DNA of 64,000 nt from Murimonas intestini (GCF_024622195.1 NZ_JANKBI010000001.1:372001-436000), one strand, 5' to 3'. Positions 51,274 to 60,684 are shown, numbered from the stretch's first letter. A program made the numbers and translations. The notes: generated from the letters alone by a model not told the origin.

Positions 51274-52038
51274 CTATTCTTCGTCTGTCCCTTTATTTTT
51301 CCTGCTCTTATTCTCTATTATCATGCTGTTAAGTTTCCCAAGGGCTTCTTTTATTCCCCCTACTTCGTTGATAAGCCCTTCCCGCACAGCATCATCTCCT
51401 ACCAGGATCGTCCCCAGGTCTTTTGTGAGCATGCCGGTGTTCAGCATAAGCTCCTCCAGGCGCTCTCTGTTGGCCCTGCTGTGATCTGCCATAAAGCCGA
51501 GGATCCTGTCCTGCATCTGCTTAAAATAATCATAAGTCTGGGGCGCCCCTATCACCATTCCATTCATCCTCACAGGATGGATCACCATTGTCCCTGTCTT
51601 GACAATATAAGAATAGTCTGTGGAGACTGCAATAGGTCCCCCTATGGAGTGGCTGCCTCCCAGCACGAGTGAGACGGTGGGTTTGCTGAGGGATGCGATC
51701 ATCTCAGCGATGGCCAGGCCTGCTTCCACGTCACCGCCTACTGTATTGAGCAGCACCAGCAGACCTTCCACTTCATTGCTGTCCTCAATTGCAGCCAGCT
51801 GCGGCAGCACATGTTCGTACTTTGTTGTCTTGGCATTCGAGGAAAGGCACTCATGTCCCTCTATCTCTCCTATCACACTTAAGAGGTGTATCTTATGGTT
51901 AAGCGAAAGCTGTCCGAATTCCCTGATCTCCTCTCTCTGTTCTTCCTTTTTTTCTTTTTCCTGCGCGGCATTTTCCTTATTATCATCCCTGGCTGCTTCA
52001 TAGTCTTCTTCCAGGATCATTCTTTTCATATCAGACAT
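51274..52038 (-). CDS. tepA: ClpP-class serine protease TepA (YmfB)
   Basis: The 254-residue protein has a ClpP/SppA crotonase fold: VEGLLVLLNTVGGDVEAGLA, the nucleophile region LVLGGSHSIGGPIAVS and the His region TMVIHPVRMNG. A charged Glu/Lys-rich N-terminal stretch precedes the domain. In Bacillus the gene sits next to spoIIIE, and the same link with ftsK is seen here. The role is described as translocation-enhancing, and SASP degradation has been discussed. ATG 52038 has GGAG at spacing 8. Confidence 0.9.
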   Translation of the reverse strand: MSDMKRMILEEDYEAARDDNKENAAQEKEKKEEQREEIREFGQLSLNHKIHLLSVIGEIEGHECLSSNAKTTKYEHVLPQLAAIEDSNEVEGLLVLLNTVGGDVEAGLAIAEMIASLSKPTVSLVLGGSHSIGGPIAVSTDYSYIVKTGTMVIHPVRMNGMVIGAPQTYDYFKQMQDRILGFMADHSRANRERLEELMLNTGMLTKDLGTILVGDDAVREGLINEVGGIKEALGKLNSMIIENKSRKNKGTDEE

Positions 52039-52107
52039 TTTAAAGGCTCCTTTACTTTTTTTCCTTATCATGCCCTGAAATATCTGATTCTAAACCAGGG
52101 TACAGAA

Positions 52108-52150
52108 CAAAAAAGGAACCTCAACATCCCTCTTGATGTGACAGGTTCCT
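52108..52150 (-). terminator. Intrinsic terminator after the CFI-box gene
   Basis: AGGAACCT/AGGTTCCT with an inner ACATC/GATGT stem, followed on the minus strand by TTTTTTG. It closes the operon that begins with the hemolysin-like gene. Confidence 0.85.
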
Positions 52151-52176
52151 CATTTGTATGAATCATTCTGCTAATT

Positions 52177-52947
52177 CTAGTTTAAGTAAAAATATTTTTC
52201 CTTTAATTCCCTGACCATCCTGATATAAAGATCCTTGCATCTGCTGTTCTCGTTTTCTTCAATCATTTGGATACACGGCCTGAGATATTCATTCCAGACA
52301 TCCTTGTATATTTCATCATGGTTTTTACGCTTATTGATATGCTTTACAATAGTGGGGGCCACGTCATAATATTCCTTGATCACAGCTTCCCCGTCCGGCT
52401 GGCCCATCAGGAAATTGTCCCTGTAATTGCGCAGCAGCGTCAGTTCATAGCAGTCATCCGGCTTTCCAAAGCTTTCACAGACTGCTGTAGTGATATAGCA
52501 CCATTTTTTGTGGAAGCCTTTTTCAATATTCTCGTATTCGGAAGCCTGGATATTTGTCTTGGGAAACTTTTTCTTCCACGCTTTGACCAGCTTATCCGCC
52601 AGCTTCTCAGAAGATTCCCCTTTAAATTCCAGTACGGCCGGCAGCACATAGACTGCCATACTGATATTGTAATCTACCAGCAGCTTTTCCTGCTGGCTTT
52701 TTTTCGGAAGGCCGTATACCTTATCCCCTGCGGCATCCACAAGGGCATTCGCCATGTTTTCTAGAAACTGTTCCTTATCTATCACGGACAGATATCCATT
52801 TTCAATCGCGTCATAGGTCACGAGGTTTTTCTCATAGTATTTCTTAAATGCTCCCTCATATGTATTCTTCCTGAAATTCTCCATGGGTGCTTCTATTTCC
52901 AGCAGCAGCCGGGGCATGCCTTCAATACCTACTGTATAAAAATTCAT
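52177..52947 (-). CDS. CFI-box protein of unknown function
   Basis: The 256-residue soluble protein has the motif WCYITTAVCESFG followed by DDCYELTLLRNYRDNFLMG (about 150-185), which matches the CFI-box seen in many Lachnospiraceae proteins, where it is often near the C-terminus. The N-terminal part (MPRLLLEIEAP and GDKVYGLPKKSQ) has no known domain. The cysteines suggest metal or redox chemistry. It is third in an operon with the CorC-like gene and yebC and is followed by a terminator. Confidence 0.75.
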   Translation of the reverse strand: MNFYTVGIEGMPRLLLEIEAPMENFRKNTYEGAFKKYYEKNLVTYDAIENGYLSVIDKEQFLENMANALVDAAGDKVYGLPKKSQQEKLLVDYNISMAVYVLPAVLEFKGESSEKLADKLVKAWKKKFPKTNIQASEYENIEKGFHKKWCYITTAVCESFGKPDDCYELTLLRNYRDNFLMGQPDGEAVIKEYYDVAPTIVKHINKRKNHDEIYKDVWNEYLRPCIQMIEENENSRCKDLYIRMVRELKEKYFYLN

Positions 52948-52980
52948 ACGCTTCCTCCCTATCGGATGTCTCAGTTACTA

Positions 52981-53709
52981 TTATTCATCCCAGTTGTGAT
53001 ATACATTCTGTACATCATCATCTTCATCCAACAGGTCAAGTGTCCTCTGCAGGTTCTTTACAGCATTTTCATCTGTCAGCTCCACATAATTCTGGGGAAT
53101 CATGGTTACCTCTGCTTCAGCCATGGGAATGCCGGCCTTTTCCAGAGCCTCCCTCACAACTGAAAAATCGTCCGGATCTGTTATCACCTCATAGCTGTCC
53201 TCTTCCTCAGAAAAGTCTTCTGCTCCCGCATCCAGCGCCAGCATCATCAGATCGTCAGCATCCATCTCACACTCTTCTTTATCAATAATGATCTGTCCTT
53301 TTTTATCAAACATATAAGATACGCAGCCCTGAGTACCAATGCTTCCGCTCCCCTTTGTAAATGCACTTCTCACATTTGCGGCAGTACGGTTCTTATTATC
53401 TGTCAGAGCATCCACGATTATAGCGATCCCACTTGGGCCATAGCCCTCATATGATACATACTCATAATTCACGGATCCTGCATCCCCGGCAGCCTTTTTA
53501 ATGCCTCTGTCTATAGTGTCATTTGGCATGTTATTTGCCTTTGCCTTTGCGATAACGTCACGGAGCCTGCTGTTGTTGTCAGGATCTGCCCCTCCTTCTT
53601 TTACTGCCACTGCCAGTTCACGGCCGATGATAGTAAATATCTTTCCCTTTGCCGCATCATTTTTCTCTTTTTTGTGCTTGATATTTGCGAATTTTGAATG
53701 TCCAGACAT
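52981..53709 (-). CDS. yebC: YebC/PmpR-family translation or transcription regulator
   Basis: The 242-residue protein begins SGHSKFANIKHKKEKNDAAK and contains YEGYGPSGIAIIVDALTDN and RKGSG-type VRSAFTKGSGSIGTQGCV, all hallmarks of the family. Members bind DNA upstream of some genes, and recent work links them to relief of ribosome stalling at proline stretches. AAAGGAG precedes the start. Confidence 0.95.
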   Translation of the reverse strand: MSGHSKFANIKHKKEKNDAAKGKIFTIIGRELAVAVKEGGADPDNNSRLRDVIAKAKANNMPNDTIDRGIKKAAGDAGSVNYEYVSYEGYGPSGIAIIVDALTDNKNRTAANVRSAFTKGSGSIGTQGCVSYMFDKKGQIIIDKEECEMDADDLMMLALDAGAEDFSEEEDSYEVITDPDDFSVVREALEKAGIPMAEAEVTMIPQNYVELTDENAVKNLQRTLDLLDEDDDVQNVYHNWDE

Positions 53710-53749
53710 ATTTTATACTCCTTTTCTATCCTGTGTTTTCCAGTATTTC

Positions 53750-55111
53750 CTATTCTTTTATATCTTCCCCTGTATCTGCGGGAAGTTTTGTCACCCTCAC
53801 CTTTTGTATCATTCTGCGGGCAACAGATAATATCTGGAAGGCATAGCCTTCCGATTCTATGACAGAATGCTCGTCCTCCGAAGGTATTTTATCCAGCTTG
53901 GCTATTAAAAAACCATTAAGCGTCTCAAAATCCTCTTCTTCAAACTCTATATCAAGGGTCTCCTCCACGTCTTCGAGCGGAGCCATTCCATCCATTATAA
54001 ATACATCATCGGCAACCTTTTCTATGAGATTTTCATCCTCATCATACTCATCCTGTATATTCCCCACTATCTCTTCAAGAATATCCTCCAGAGCGATGAG
54101 GCCTGCCGTCTGGCCGTACTCATCCGCCACCATGACCATCTGCAGCTTTTTCATCTGCATGCTTGTGAACAGCTGGGTGATATTTCTTGTCTCAGGAATA
54201 AATACAGCCGCTCTGATCAGGTTTGGGATGTCTTTGATCATCCATTCATCATACTTATATTTTGTATGGCATTTCATAGCATCCTTCAGATGAAGGATGC
54301 CCACAATATTATCAATATTCTCTTCATAGACGGGAAATCTGGAATTATTCCCGTCCAGCATAAAGCCCAGAGCTTCACGCAGGTTCATCCTGGCGTCAAC
54401 CGCCACGATATTCTTTCTGTGCGTCATAATATCCTGAGCCTCTTTATCACCCAGCTCAAAAATATTATTGATCATCTCCGCCTCGCTCTCTTCCAGCACA
54501 CCCTGTTCATGGCCTTCATTGACCATGGAGATGATCTCCTCCTCCGTCACGTCCTCATTCAGGCTTAAAGGATCTATCCCAAACATCCTTGTGATGCAGT
54601 GTACCATAGATACAAGCACCCAGGTGAGCGGTGAGAGCAGCCTCTCTAAAAACCTGACAGGCCCCACCAGTGCGAACGCCCAGCTTCCGGCATGATAGCT
54701 TCCCAAGATCTTCGGCAGATGGATTCCAAATGCATACATAAGAAAAAGAAAAACAAAAATCACAAGCACCGCTGTCAGAATATGTAGCAAGGTGCCGCGC
54801 AGGTGGATACCTGCACCCAGCATCTCGAAAAACGAATGCCATTTCACGAAGACCATCTGTACCGCCACGCTGCCTGTCAGCATACACAGCATTGTGGCAG
54901 CTACCTGTATCGTATTGATCAGATGCTCAGGACTGCTTTTATATGCTTCAACACTGCAGGCCTTTTTCAGATCCCCTTCTTTTTTTCTTTTTTCTATATC
55001 ACTGTCTCCAATTGACTGTATTGCCGCGCCGAATCCATAGAGGATCGCATCCACTATGACAAACGCCAGAAATATAATGAATCCCAGCCAGGGACTCCCG
55101 CTACCATCCAT
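53750..55111 (-). CDS. CNNM/CorC-type hemolysin-like membrane protein
   Basis: A 453-residue protein. The N-terminal CNNM membrane domain has about four helices. Two CBS domains follow (MTHRKNIVAVDARMNLREAL; FIPETRNITQLFTSMQMKKL), then the C-terminal CorC/HlyC domain with DDVFIMDGMAPLEDVEETLD. The family is linked to magnesium or cobalt efflux. It has its own promoter and leads the operon with yebC and the CFI-box gene. Confidence 0.9.
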   Translation of the reverse strand: MDGSGSPWLGFIIFLAFVIVDAILYGFGAAIQSIGDSDIEKRKKEGDLKKACSVEAYKSSPEHLINTIQVAATMLCMLTGSVAVQMVFVKWHSFFEMLGAGIHLRGTLLHILTAVLVIFVFLFLMYAFGIHLPKILGSYHAGSWAFALVGPVRFLERLLSPLTWVLVSMVHCITRMFGIDPLSLNEDVTEEEIISMVNEGHEQGVLEESEAEMINNIFELGDKEAQDIMTHRKNIVAVDARMNLREALGFMLDGNNSRFPVYEENIDNIVGILHLKDAMKCHTKYKYDEWMIKDIPNLIRAAVFIPETRNITQLFTSMQMKKLQMVMVADEYGQTAGLIALEDILEEIVGNIQDEYDEDENLIEKVADDVFIMDGMAPLEDVEETLDIEFEEEDFETLNGFLIAKLDKIPSEDEHSVIESEGYAFQILSVARRMIQKVRVTKLPADTGEDIKE

Positions 55112-55147
55112 TCGTAAAAAAACTCCTCACTATTCCATAATATACAA

Positions 55148-55176
55148 AATATATCATTTTCCCCTTCATTAGTCAA
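55148..55176 (-). promoter_or_regulatory. Sigma-A promoter for the CorC-like-yebC operon
   Basis: TTGACT, exactly 17 bases, TATATT on the minus strand, starting just after the mazF stop and about 40 bases before the ATG. Confidence 0.75.
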
Positions 55177-55178
55177 GA

Positions 55179-55526
55179 CTATGTAGTCAGTTCCAGGCTT
55201 ACTTTCAGGGCTTTATCAACCTGTTTTAAGATTTCTGCATCCAGATGGCAGACTCTGTCTTTTAATCTTTTCTTATCAATCGTCCTGAGCTGTTCCAGCA
55301 GAATGACAGAATCCTTCACTATCTCATAGCGTCTGGCGTCTATCTCCACGTGTGTAGGCAGCTTTGCCTTATTCATCTTGGATGTGATAGCCGCGCAAAT
55401 GACAGTGGGGCTGTGTTTATTCCCGATATCATTCTGAATGATGAGCACCGGCCTTATGCCGCCCTGCTCTGACCCGATAACCGGCCTTAAATCTGCGTAA
55501 AAAATATCTCCTCGTCTTATAACCAC
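55179..55526 (-). CDS. ndoA: MazF/NdoA-family endoribonuclease toxin
   Basis: The 115-residue protein has VIRRGDIFYADLRPVIGSEQ and GGIRPVLIIQNDIGNKHSPT, then VILLEQLRTIDKKRL, all typical of the MazF/EndoA mRNA interferase of Firmicutes. The GTG at 55526 has GGAG at spacing 8 and gives the standard length; frames to 55574 are open. In Bacillus the order is alr, antitoxin, toxin. Here only about 100 bases separate alr and the toxin, with no room for an antitoxin gene. Control may come from an unlinked partner. Confidence 0.9.
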   Translation of the reverse strand: MVIRRGDIFYADLRPVIGSEQGGIRPVLIIQNDIGNKHSPTVICAAITSKMNKAKLPTHVEIDARRYEIVKDSVILLEQLRTIDKKRLKDRVCHLDAEILKQVDKALKVSLELTT

Positions 55527-55627
55527 ACAATTCACACTCCGATTCCTATGTTTCATAAATACAAGTATTCCCATATTCCTCTTGTGTATTCGCTTTTACG
55601 CATTTTTCCGGTTAAGGCTTTCAGGAA

Positions 55628-56782
55628 CTATATCCTGTCAAAAACAGCCCTGCCGTCCTGGTAATAGACGCGTGGTACTCTCTTTCCTATATCACATACA
55701 AACTCATAGGGGAAGCGGCCTGAAAGCTTGGCCAGAGTATCTACTGACAAAAATTCCTCCCCGTCTCTTCCCATGAGCGTCACTTCATCCAGCTCCCCTG
55801 CTTCGGGGATATCCGTGACATCCACCATAAACTGGTCCATACAGACTCTGCCCAGTATGGGAGCTTTTTTGCCGTGTATCAGGACCCAGCCTCTGTTTGA
55901 AAGGCTTCTGGGATAACCGTCACCATATCCCACAGGTATGGTTGCCACCGCCGTCCTCCTGCTTGTGACAAAGGTTCCCCCGTAGCTTACAGGAACTCCC
56001 TCCTCCAGCTCTTTAATGTATACGATATGGCTTTTCAGCTCCATGGCAGGCATGAGGGGCAGGCTTTCACGTGATACCTCCTCTGAGGGATATATCCCGT
56101 ATATGGTGATCCCCGCCCTGACTGCATCCAGGTTAGCCTCCCTCATTTCCAGTATACCGGCGCTGTTGGAACAGTGGCGTACAGGTATATGGATACCCAT
56201 CTCTTCCAGCTTTCCTGTAAATTCCAGGTAACGTACAAGCTGCTTTCTGGCATTTGTCTTGTCTGACTCATCCGCCCTTGCAAAATGGGTGAATATCCCT
56301 TCGATAACGATCCCAGGCATCTGAGTGATCTTCCGTATAATGTCGATGCTTTCAGCCGTGTCAGGAAATCCTATCCTGCTCATCCCTGTATCCAGGCCCA
56401 GATGGATGGGAAGCACTTTGTTCTGCCTGCAGGCCTCCTCTGAGAGCTTCCCTGCAGTGGAGAGCTTAAATACTACCGGCCTTATCTGATGGCGTACCAG
56501 GCGGGCATAATCTTCTTCAAAAGTATACCCCAAAATCAATACAGGCTTTAAAAGCCCCGCTTTTTTGATCTCCAGGGCTTCCTCCGCCGTGGCCACCGCA
56601 TAACCCCATATGTAGTCATACTGCTCTGCCATTCTTGCTATAGGTATGGCCCCATGCCCGTAACCGTCCGTTTTGATCACTGCGATCATCTTAGTATCCC
56701 TGTTAATATTTTCCCTCATCTGCCTGAAATTCTCTGCTATGGCATCCATGTCGACAGCGGCATAGACCCTGCTGTGTTTTTT
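55628..56782 (-). CDS. alr: Alanine racemase
   Basis: The 384-residue PLP enzyme makes D-alanine for peptidoglycan. The Schiff-base lysine is K38 in IAVIKTDGYGHGA, and the catalytic tyrosine lies in VSYGGTFVTSRRTAVATIPV. LDTGMSRIGF and GRVCMDQFMVDVTDIP are also typical. ATG 56782 is preferred; an open extension to 56842 overlaps the upstream gene. It is in one operon with rex and nnr. Confidence 0.95.
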   Translation of the reverse strand, partial: KKHSRVYAAVDMDAIAENFRQMRENINRDTKMIAVIKTDGYGHGAIPIARMAEQYDYIWGYAVATAEEALEIKKAGLLKPVLILGYTFEEDYARLVRHQIRPVVFKLSTAGKLSEEACRQNKVLPIHLGLDTGMSRIGFPDTAESIDIIRKITQMPGIVIEGIFTHFARADESDKTNARKQLVRYLEFTGKLEEMGIHIPVRHCSNSAGILEMREANLDAVRAGITIYGIYPSEEVSRESLPLMPAMELKSHIVYIKELEEGVPVSYGGTFVTSRRTAVATIPVGYGDGYPRSLSNRGWVLIHGKKAPILGRVCMDQFMVDVTDIPEAGELDEVTLMGRDGEEFLSVDTLAKLSGRFPYEFVCDIGKRVPRVYYQDGRAVFDRI

Positions 56783-56802
56783 CATCTCTTTTTGTTCTCC
56801 TG

Positions 56803-58320
56803 TTATTTTGCTTGTGAGGCCCTTCCATCTTCTGTATCCCATGACATGACCGCCCCCACTGATTCAGCTATATCGCCTGCAAGCATTCCTCTTGCTCCGC
56901 AGCGCCGCCTTGCATCATCCCCGGCGAGTCCGTGCAGGTACACCCCGGCTGTTGCAGCCCTGAAGGGAGGGATTCCCTGAGCCAGCAGCCCCAGTATCAG
57001 CCCGCAGAGCACATCACCGGAACCGCCTGCAGCCATGCCGTCATTTCCGCTTGTATTTATGTATATACTCTTTCCATCTGATACTACTGTCCTGGCATCC
57101 TTAAGGACACAGACCACATTATTTTTTCTGGCAAAATCATGGCAGTATCCAGGCAGGTCCAGGATCAGCTCCTCCTTCTTGATCCCTGTCAGTCTCGCCA
57201 TCTCTCCAATATGCGGTGTCAGTATAAGAGGCTGTCTGTGTCCCTCTAGCAGCTCCATGTGGACGCTCAGAAGATTCAGCGCATCCGCATCCAGGACTGC
57301 AGGAATATCTCCGGACCTGATGATCGTCTGCAGGATTTCCAGTTTTTCAGAGGATACAGACAAACCCGGCCCCACGGCGCATGCATCTGCCCACTGCAGC
57401 GCATCCGCCAGGGCTGCCCCCTCCTCACCCTTCCGGTAGGAGGTCAGCACCGCTTCAGGCAGGAGTGTCTGTAATATCTGACGGTTGCAGTCCTCTGAGT
57501 AGATGCGCACAAGACCTGTCCCTGTTTTATACGCTGCCTTGCCGGCAAGACAGGCAGCGCCTGCCATATCCCTGCTGCCTGCAGCTAAAAGCCCCCGTCC
57601 GTAAGTCCCCTTATTGGAATATGCCTTCCTTTCCGGGAGAAGCTTTGGTATATCTGACTCTTCCCAGGTAAAAGCCCCGGGAACCTGCCCCATAAATCCC
57701 CGGTCATCTATTCCGATGGCGCAAAGCTTCAGCTCTCCGCAGTATTCACTTCCCGGATACAGAATGTGGCCTATTTTTTCAAAAGCAAAGGTGACGGTCT
57801 TGGCTGCTTTAACTGCAGTACCCATAACGTGGCCGCTGTCAGCTGATATCCCTGAAGGGATATCCACCGACAGTACAGGAATGCCCGACCGGTTGATATC
57901 CCCGATCAATGCCGCGTACCTTCCTTCTATATTTCTGGACAGCCCCACCCCAAAGAGCGCATCTACTATACTAGTATATTCACTTATGTTCAAGTTACTG
58001 CCAACATTTACACCATAATTTTCGCAGATTTTCTTCTGTATCTGCGTTTCTTCGGTAAGAGATTCCGGCTTTCCTGCAAAAAGCACATCAACCCTCTTCC
58101 CGCTCAGATGGAGAAGCCTGGCAATGGCAAAACCGTCGCCGCCGTTATTGCCGGACCCGCACACTACCAGGACCCGGGACAGATCAAAGCCGCCGCTCAC
58201 CAGCTCTTCATATACGGCCAGAGCGGCCCGCTCCATCAGTACAAGGGAAGGCATCCCGAATTCATTTATGGTATTTCCGTCGCACCGCTTCATCTCTTCA
58301 GAATTCACAAGGTATCTCAC
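56803..58320 (-). CDS. nnr: Bifunctional NAD(P)H-hydrate epimerase / ADP-dependent dehydratase
   Basis: The 505-residue repair enzyme restores damaged NADHX/NADPHX. The N-terminal epimerase (about 1-210) has CGSGNNGGDGFAIARLL and VDALFGVGLSRNIEG. The C-terminal ribokinase-like dehydratase has GPGLSVSSEKLE, LDADALNLL, TPHIGEMARL and the catalytic GMAAGGSGDVLCGLI. It lies directly after rex, the NADH sensor, which makes functional sense. Confidence 0.95.
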   Translation of the reverse strand: MRYLVNSEEMKRCDGNTINEFGMPSLVLMERAALAVYEELVSGGFDLSRVLVVCGSGNNGGDGFAIARLLHLSGKRVDVLFAGKPESLTEETQIQKKICENYGVNVGSNLNISEYTSIVDALFGVGLSRNIEGRYAALIGDINRSGIPVLSVDIPSGISADSGHVMGTAVKAAKTVTFAFEKIGHILYPGSEYCGELKLCAIGIDDRGFMGQVPGAFTWEESDIPKLLPERKAYSNKGTYGRGLLAAGSRDMAGAACLAGKAAYKTGTGLVRIYSEDCNRQILQTLLPEAVLTSYRKGEEGAALADALQWADACAVGPGLSVSSEKLEILQTIIRSGDIPAVLDADALNLLSVHMELLEGHRQPLILTPHIGEMARLTGIKKEELILDLPGYCHDFARKNNVVCVLKDARTVVSDGKSIYINTSGNDGMAAGGSGDVLCGLILGLLAQGIPPFRAATAGVYLHGLAGDDARRRCGARGMLAGDIAESVGAVMSWDTEDGRASQAK

Positions 58321-58402
58321 CTTATCACCTCCTGCTTCCTTTCTCTAACGCAAATATACGCACCAAGACAGAACCCTGTCCTGATACGTACACCTTCGTT
58401 CT

Positions 58403-59050
58403 CTATTTCTTATTATGGTCGCGTTCATATCTGCTGATGTTATAAGATAACTGCATAAGGCTCTCCGACAGATGCACGTTCTCAACGATCACATCCTCCG
58501 GCAGGTGCAGATCCGTATGTGCAAAATTCCAGATAGCCTTGACCCCATTCTCAGCCAGCAGCTCCGCCATCTCTCTGGCATTTGCCTTTGGCAGGGTAAG
58601 CGCTGCAATATGTATCTCATTCTCCTGCAGGTATTCGGGCAGCTCATCGATCAGCCGTATCTCAATGCCCCTGACCGTCATGCCATGCAGCCTGGGATTC
58701 ACATCAAAGAGTTTTTTGATCAGGAATCCGCTCTTCTCAAACTTTACGTAATTTGCCAGGGCCTGCCCCAGATTTCCGGCTCCCACGATAATCATATTAT
58801 ATGTCTTATCAAGACCAAGTATCTTAGCAATTTCCTGATACAAAAATTTTACATTATAGCCGTATCCCTGCTGGCCGAAGCCTCCGAAATTGTTCAGGTC
58901 CTGACGTATCTGCGAGGCAGTCACCTGCATCCTCTCACTGAGTTCATTTGAAGAAATCCTCTCCACACCGCTCTCCAGCAGCTCTCCCAAATACCGGTAA
59001 TATCTCGGCAGCCTTTTAATGACGGCCCTAGAGATTTCCTTCTCTTCCAT
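58403..59050 (-). CDS. rex: Redox-sensing transcriptional repressor Rex
   Basis: The 215-residue protein has an N-terminal winged helix (SNELSERMQVTASQIRQDLN, with NFGGFGQQGYGYNV) and a C-terminal Rossmann domain, MIIVGAGNLGQALANYVKF, that binds NADH/NAD. It represses fermentation and hydrogen genes until NADH is high. It heads an operon with nnr, alr and mazF from a perfect consensus promoter. No clear Rex box is visible in its own promoter. Confidence 0.95.
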   Translation of the reverse strand: MEEKEISRAVIKRLPRYYRYLGELLESGVERISSNELSERMQVTASQIRQDLNNFGGFGQQGYGYNVKFLYQEIAKILGLDKTYNMIIVGAGNLGQALANYVKFEKSGFLIKKLFDVNPRLHGMTVRGIEIRLIDELPEYLQENEIHIAALTLPKANAREMAELLAENGVKAIWNFAHTDLHLPEDVIVENVHLSESLMQLSYNISRYERDHNKK

Positions 59051-59078
59051 TTATTATATCACCTCTTTCGCTATACCC

Positions 59079-59107
59079 ATTATATTAGAATGATAATTTA
59101 ATGTCAA
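59079..59107 (-). promoter_or_regulatory. Perfect consensus sigma-A promoter for rex-nnr-alr-mazF
   Basis: TTGACA, exactly 17 bases, TATAAT on the minus strand, about 30 bases before the rex ATG. Confidence 0.88.
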
Positions 59108-59135
59108 ACATTTTAAGCCTGAGGTGACATTTTTA

Positions 59136-59178
59136 TATAACAGTTTAGCCTTCCACTGTTCCGCAAAGCGCTGTTATA
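59136..59178 (-). repeat. Hairpin after aspartate kinase
   Basis: TATAACAG and CTGTTATA (8 of 8) enclose about 27 bases that include a second short stem (CGCTTTGCG). On the minus strand ATAAAAATG follows, so it may terminate the kinase transcript weakly. The AACAG/CTGTT words recall the dispersed palindrome family. Confidence 0.4.
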
Positions 59179-59186
59179 ATTCAGCA

Positions 59187-60506
59187 TTAAAGCTGTGTAG
59201 TCACGAATATATCGTAAATTGCTTTTATTGCTGTCTCAAAATCCTCATTGCGTACACCAATGATAATATTAAGCTCGCTGGAACCCTGGTCTATCATCTT
59301 GATATTGATATTTGCATGTGCCAGGGCTGAAAATATCCTGCCTGCAGTCCCTCTTGTAGCCCGCATTCCGCGGCCCACAACCGCAATCAGGGCCAGGTCT
59401 GACTCCAGATCAATAGAATCAGGCTGGACAGCTCGGTGGATCCCTGCAAGGACCTTCTGTTCCTTCTCTTCAAATTCAGACTGGTGTACGTAGACAGTCA
59501 TAGTATCAATGCCTGAAGGCATATGTTCAAAGGAAATACCGTTATCCTCAAAGACTCCCAGAACCTTTCTTCCAAATCCCACTTCTGCATTCATCATATC
59601 TTTTTCTATATTAATGGATGCAAAACCCTTCTTGCCGGCAATTCCGGTAATCGTATATTTAGGCTTCCTGCAGGTACTCTCTACGATCAGAGTCCCTTTT
59701 TCATCAGGTGCGTTCGTGTTGCGGATATTAATGGGAATGCCTTCTTTCCTGACCGGGAATATGGCGTCCTCATGAAGCACTGTAGCTCCCATGTATGACA
59801 GCTCTCTGAGCTCACGGTAAGTGATGGTCTCAATCACCTCGGGATTCTCGATAATATGAGGATCAGTAACAAGGAATCCCGAAACATCTGTCCAGTTCTC
59901 ATAGAGGTCTGCCCTGATAGCTTTGGCCACGATGGACCCTGTCACATCAGAGCCTCCCCTTGAAAAGGTCTTTATGCAGCCATTTTCCATGGCACCGTAG
60001 AATCCCGGCACAACTGCCCTTTCCACGTCCTGCAGCCTCTCTGCAAGCGCTTTATCTGTCTTTACGGCATCAAAATTGCCTTCTTCGTCAAAGAAAATGA
60101 CCTGCGCGGCATCTACAAATTCATATCCAAGATATGCCGCCATGACAATACCATTTAAATATTCTCCCCGGGAAGCAGCATAGTCCTTGCCTGCCTTTGC
60201 CAAAAAAGATTCCTGGATCCTGGCAAACTCATCATCAAGTGACAAGGTCAGATCAAGGCCTTTAATGATCTCTTCATAGCGTTCTTTTATCTTTTCCAGC
60301 TTCTGTGCGAATTTTTTGCCGGATACTGCTGTCTCATAACAGTCGTAGAGCATATCTGTCACTTTAATATCATTTGAAAAGCGCTTACCCGGTGCGGAAG
60401 GGATCACATACCTTCTTCCTTCGTCTGAACGTATGATATCGCCCACCTTTTTAAACTGTTCAGCGCTTGCCAGTGAGCTTCCGCCAAACTTCACTACTTT
60501 TTTCAT
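59187..60506 (-). CDS. Aspartate kinase (monofunctional, two ACT domains)
   Basis: The 439-residue enzyme makes aspartyl phosphate for lysine, threonine and methionine synthesis. KVVKFGGSSLAS opens the kinase domain and TFSRGGSDVTGSIVAKAI marks the substrate site. Two ACT regions follow (ITGIAGKKGFASINIEKDMM; LIAVVGRGMRATRGTAGRIF). GAGGAGG precedes the ATG. The feedback inhibitor cannot be read. It stands alone, divergent from the ABC-F gene. Confidence 0.94.
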   Translation of the reverse strand: MKKVVKFGGSSLASAEQFKKVGDIIRSDEGRRYVIPSAPGKRFSNDIKVTDMLYDCYETAVSGKKFAQKLEKIKERYEEIIKGLDLTLSLDDEFARIQESFLAKAGKDYAASRGEYLNGIVMAAYLGYEFVDAAQVIFFDEEGNFDAVKTDKALAERLQDVERAVVPGFYGAMENGCIKTFSRGGSDVTGSIVAKAIRADLYENWTDVSGFLVTDPHIIENPEVIETITYRELRELSYMGATVLHEDAIFPVRKEGIPINIRNTNAPDEKGTLIVESTCRKPKYTITGIAGKKGFASINIEKDMMNAEVGFGRKVLGVFEDNGISFEHMPSGIDTMTVYVHQSEFEEKEQKVLAGIHRAVQPDSIDLESDLALIAVVGRGMRATRGTAGRIFSALAHANINIKMIDQGSSELNIIIGVRNEDFETAIKAIYDIFVTTQL

Positions 60507-60611
60507 AAGTTAGTTCCTCCTCTAAATCCTCATATTGCGAATTAAAAATATCTTATCGCACTTTTTTTCAATAGTCCAGAAAAAATTTATGCGGGCCATC
60601 CAAAATTTTAA

Positions 60612-60639
60612 TTGAAAAAATCATATTTTTCGTTATAAT
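60612..60639 (+). promoter_or_regulatory. Sigma-A promoter for the ABC-F gene
   Basis: TTGAAA, 16 bases, then a perfect TATAAT on the plus strand, about 45 bases before the ATG at 60685. Confidence 0.75.
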
Positions 60640-60684
60640 GAACTCTGAAGCACTATTATAGATAAAGGAACAGGTGAAACACTC

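Noticed and set aside
59051..59135. Rex autoregulatory box
   Set aside because: The promoter has TTGACA/TATAAT but no TTGTTAA-N4-TTAACAA type palindrome.
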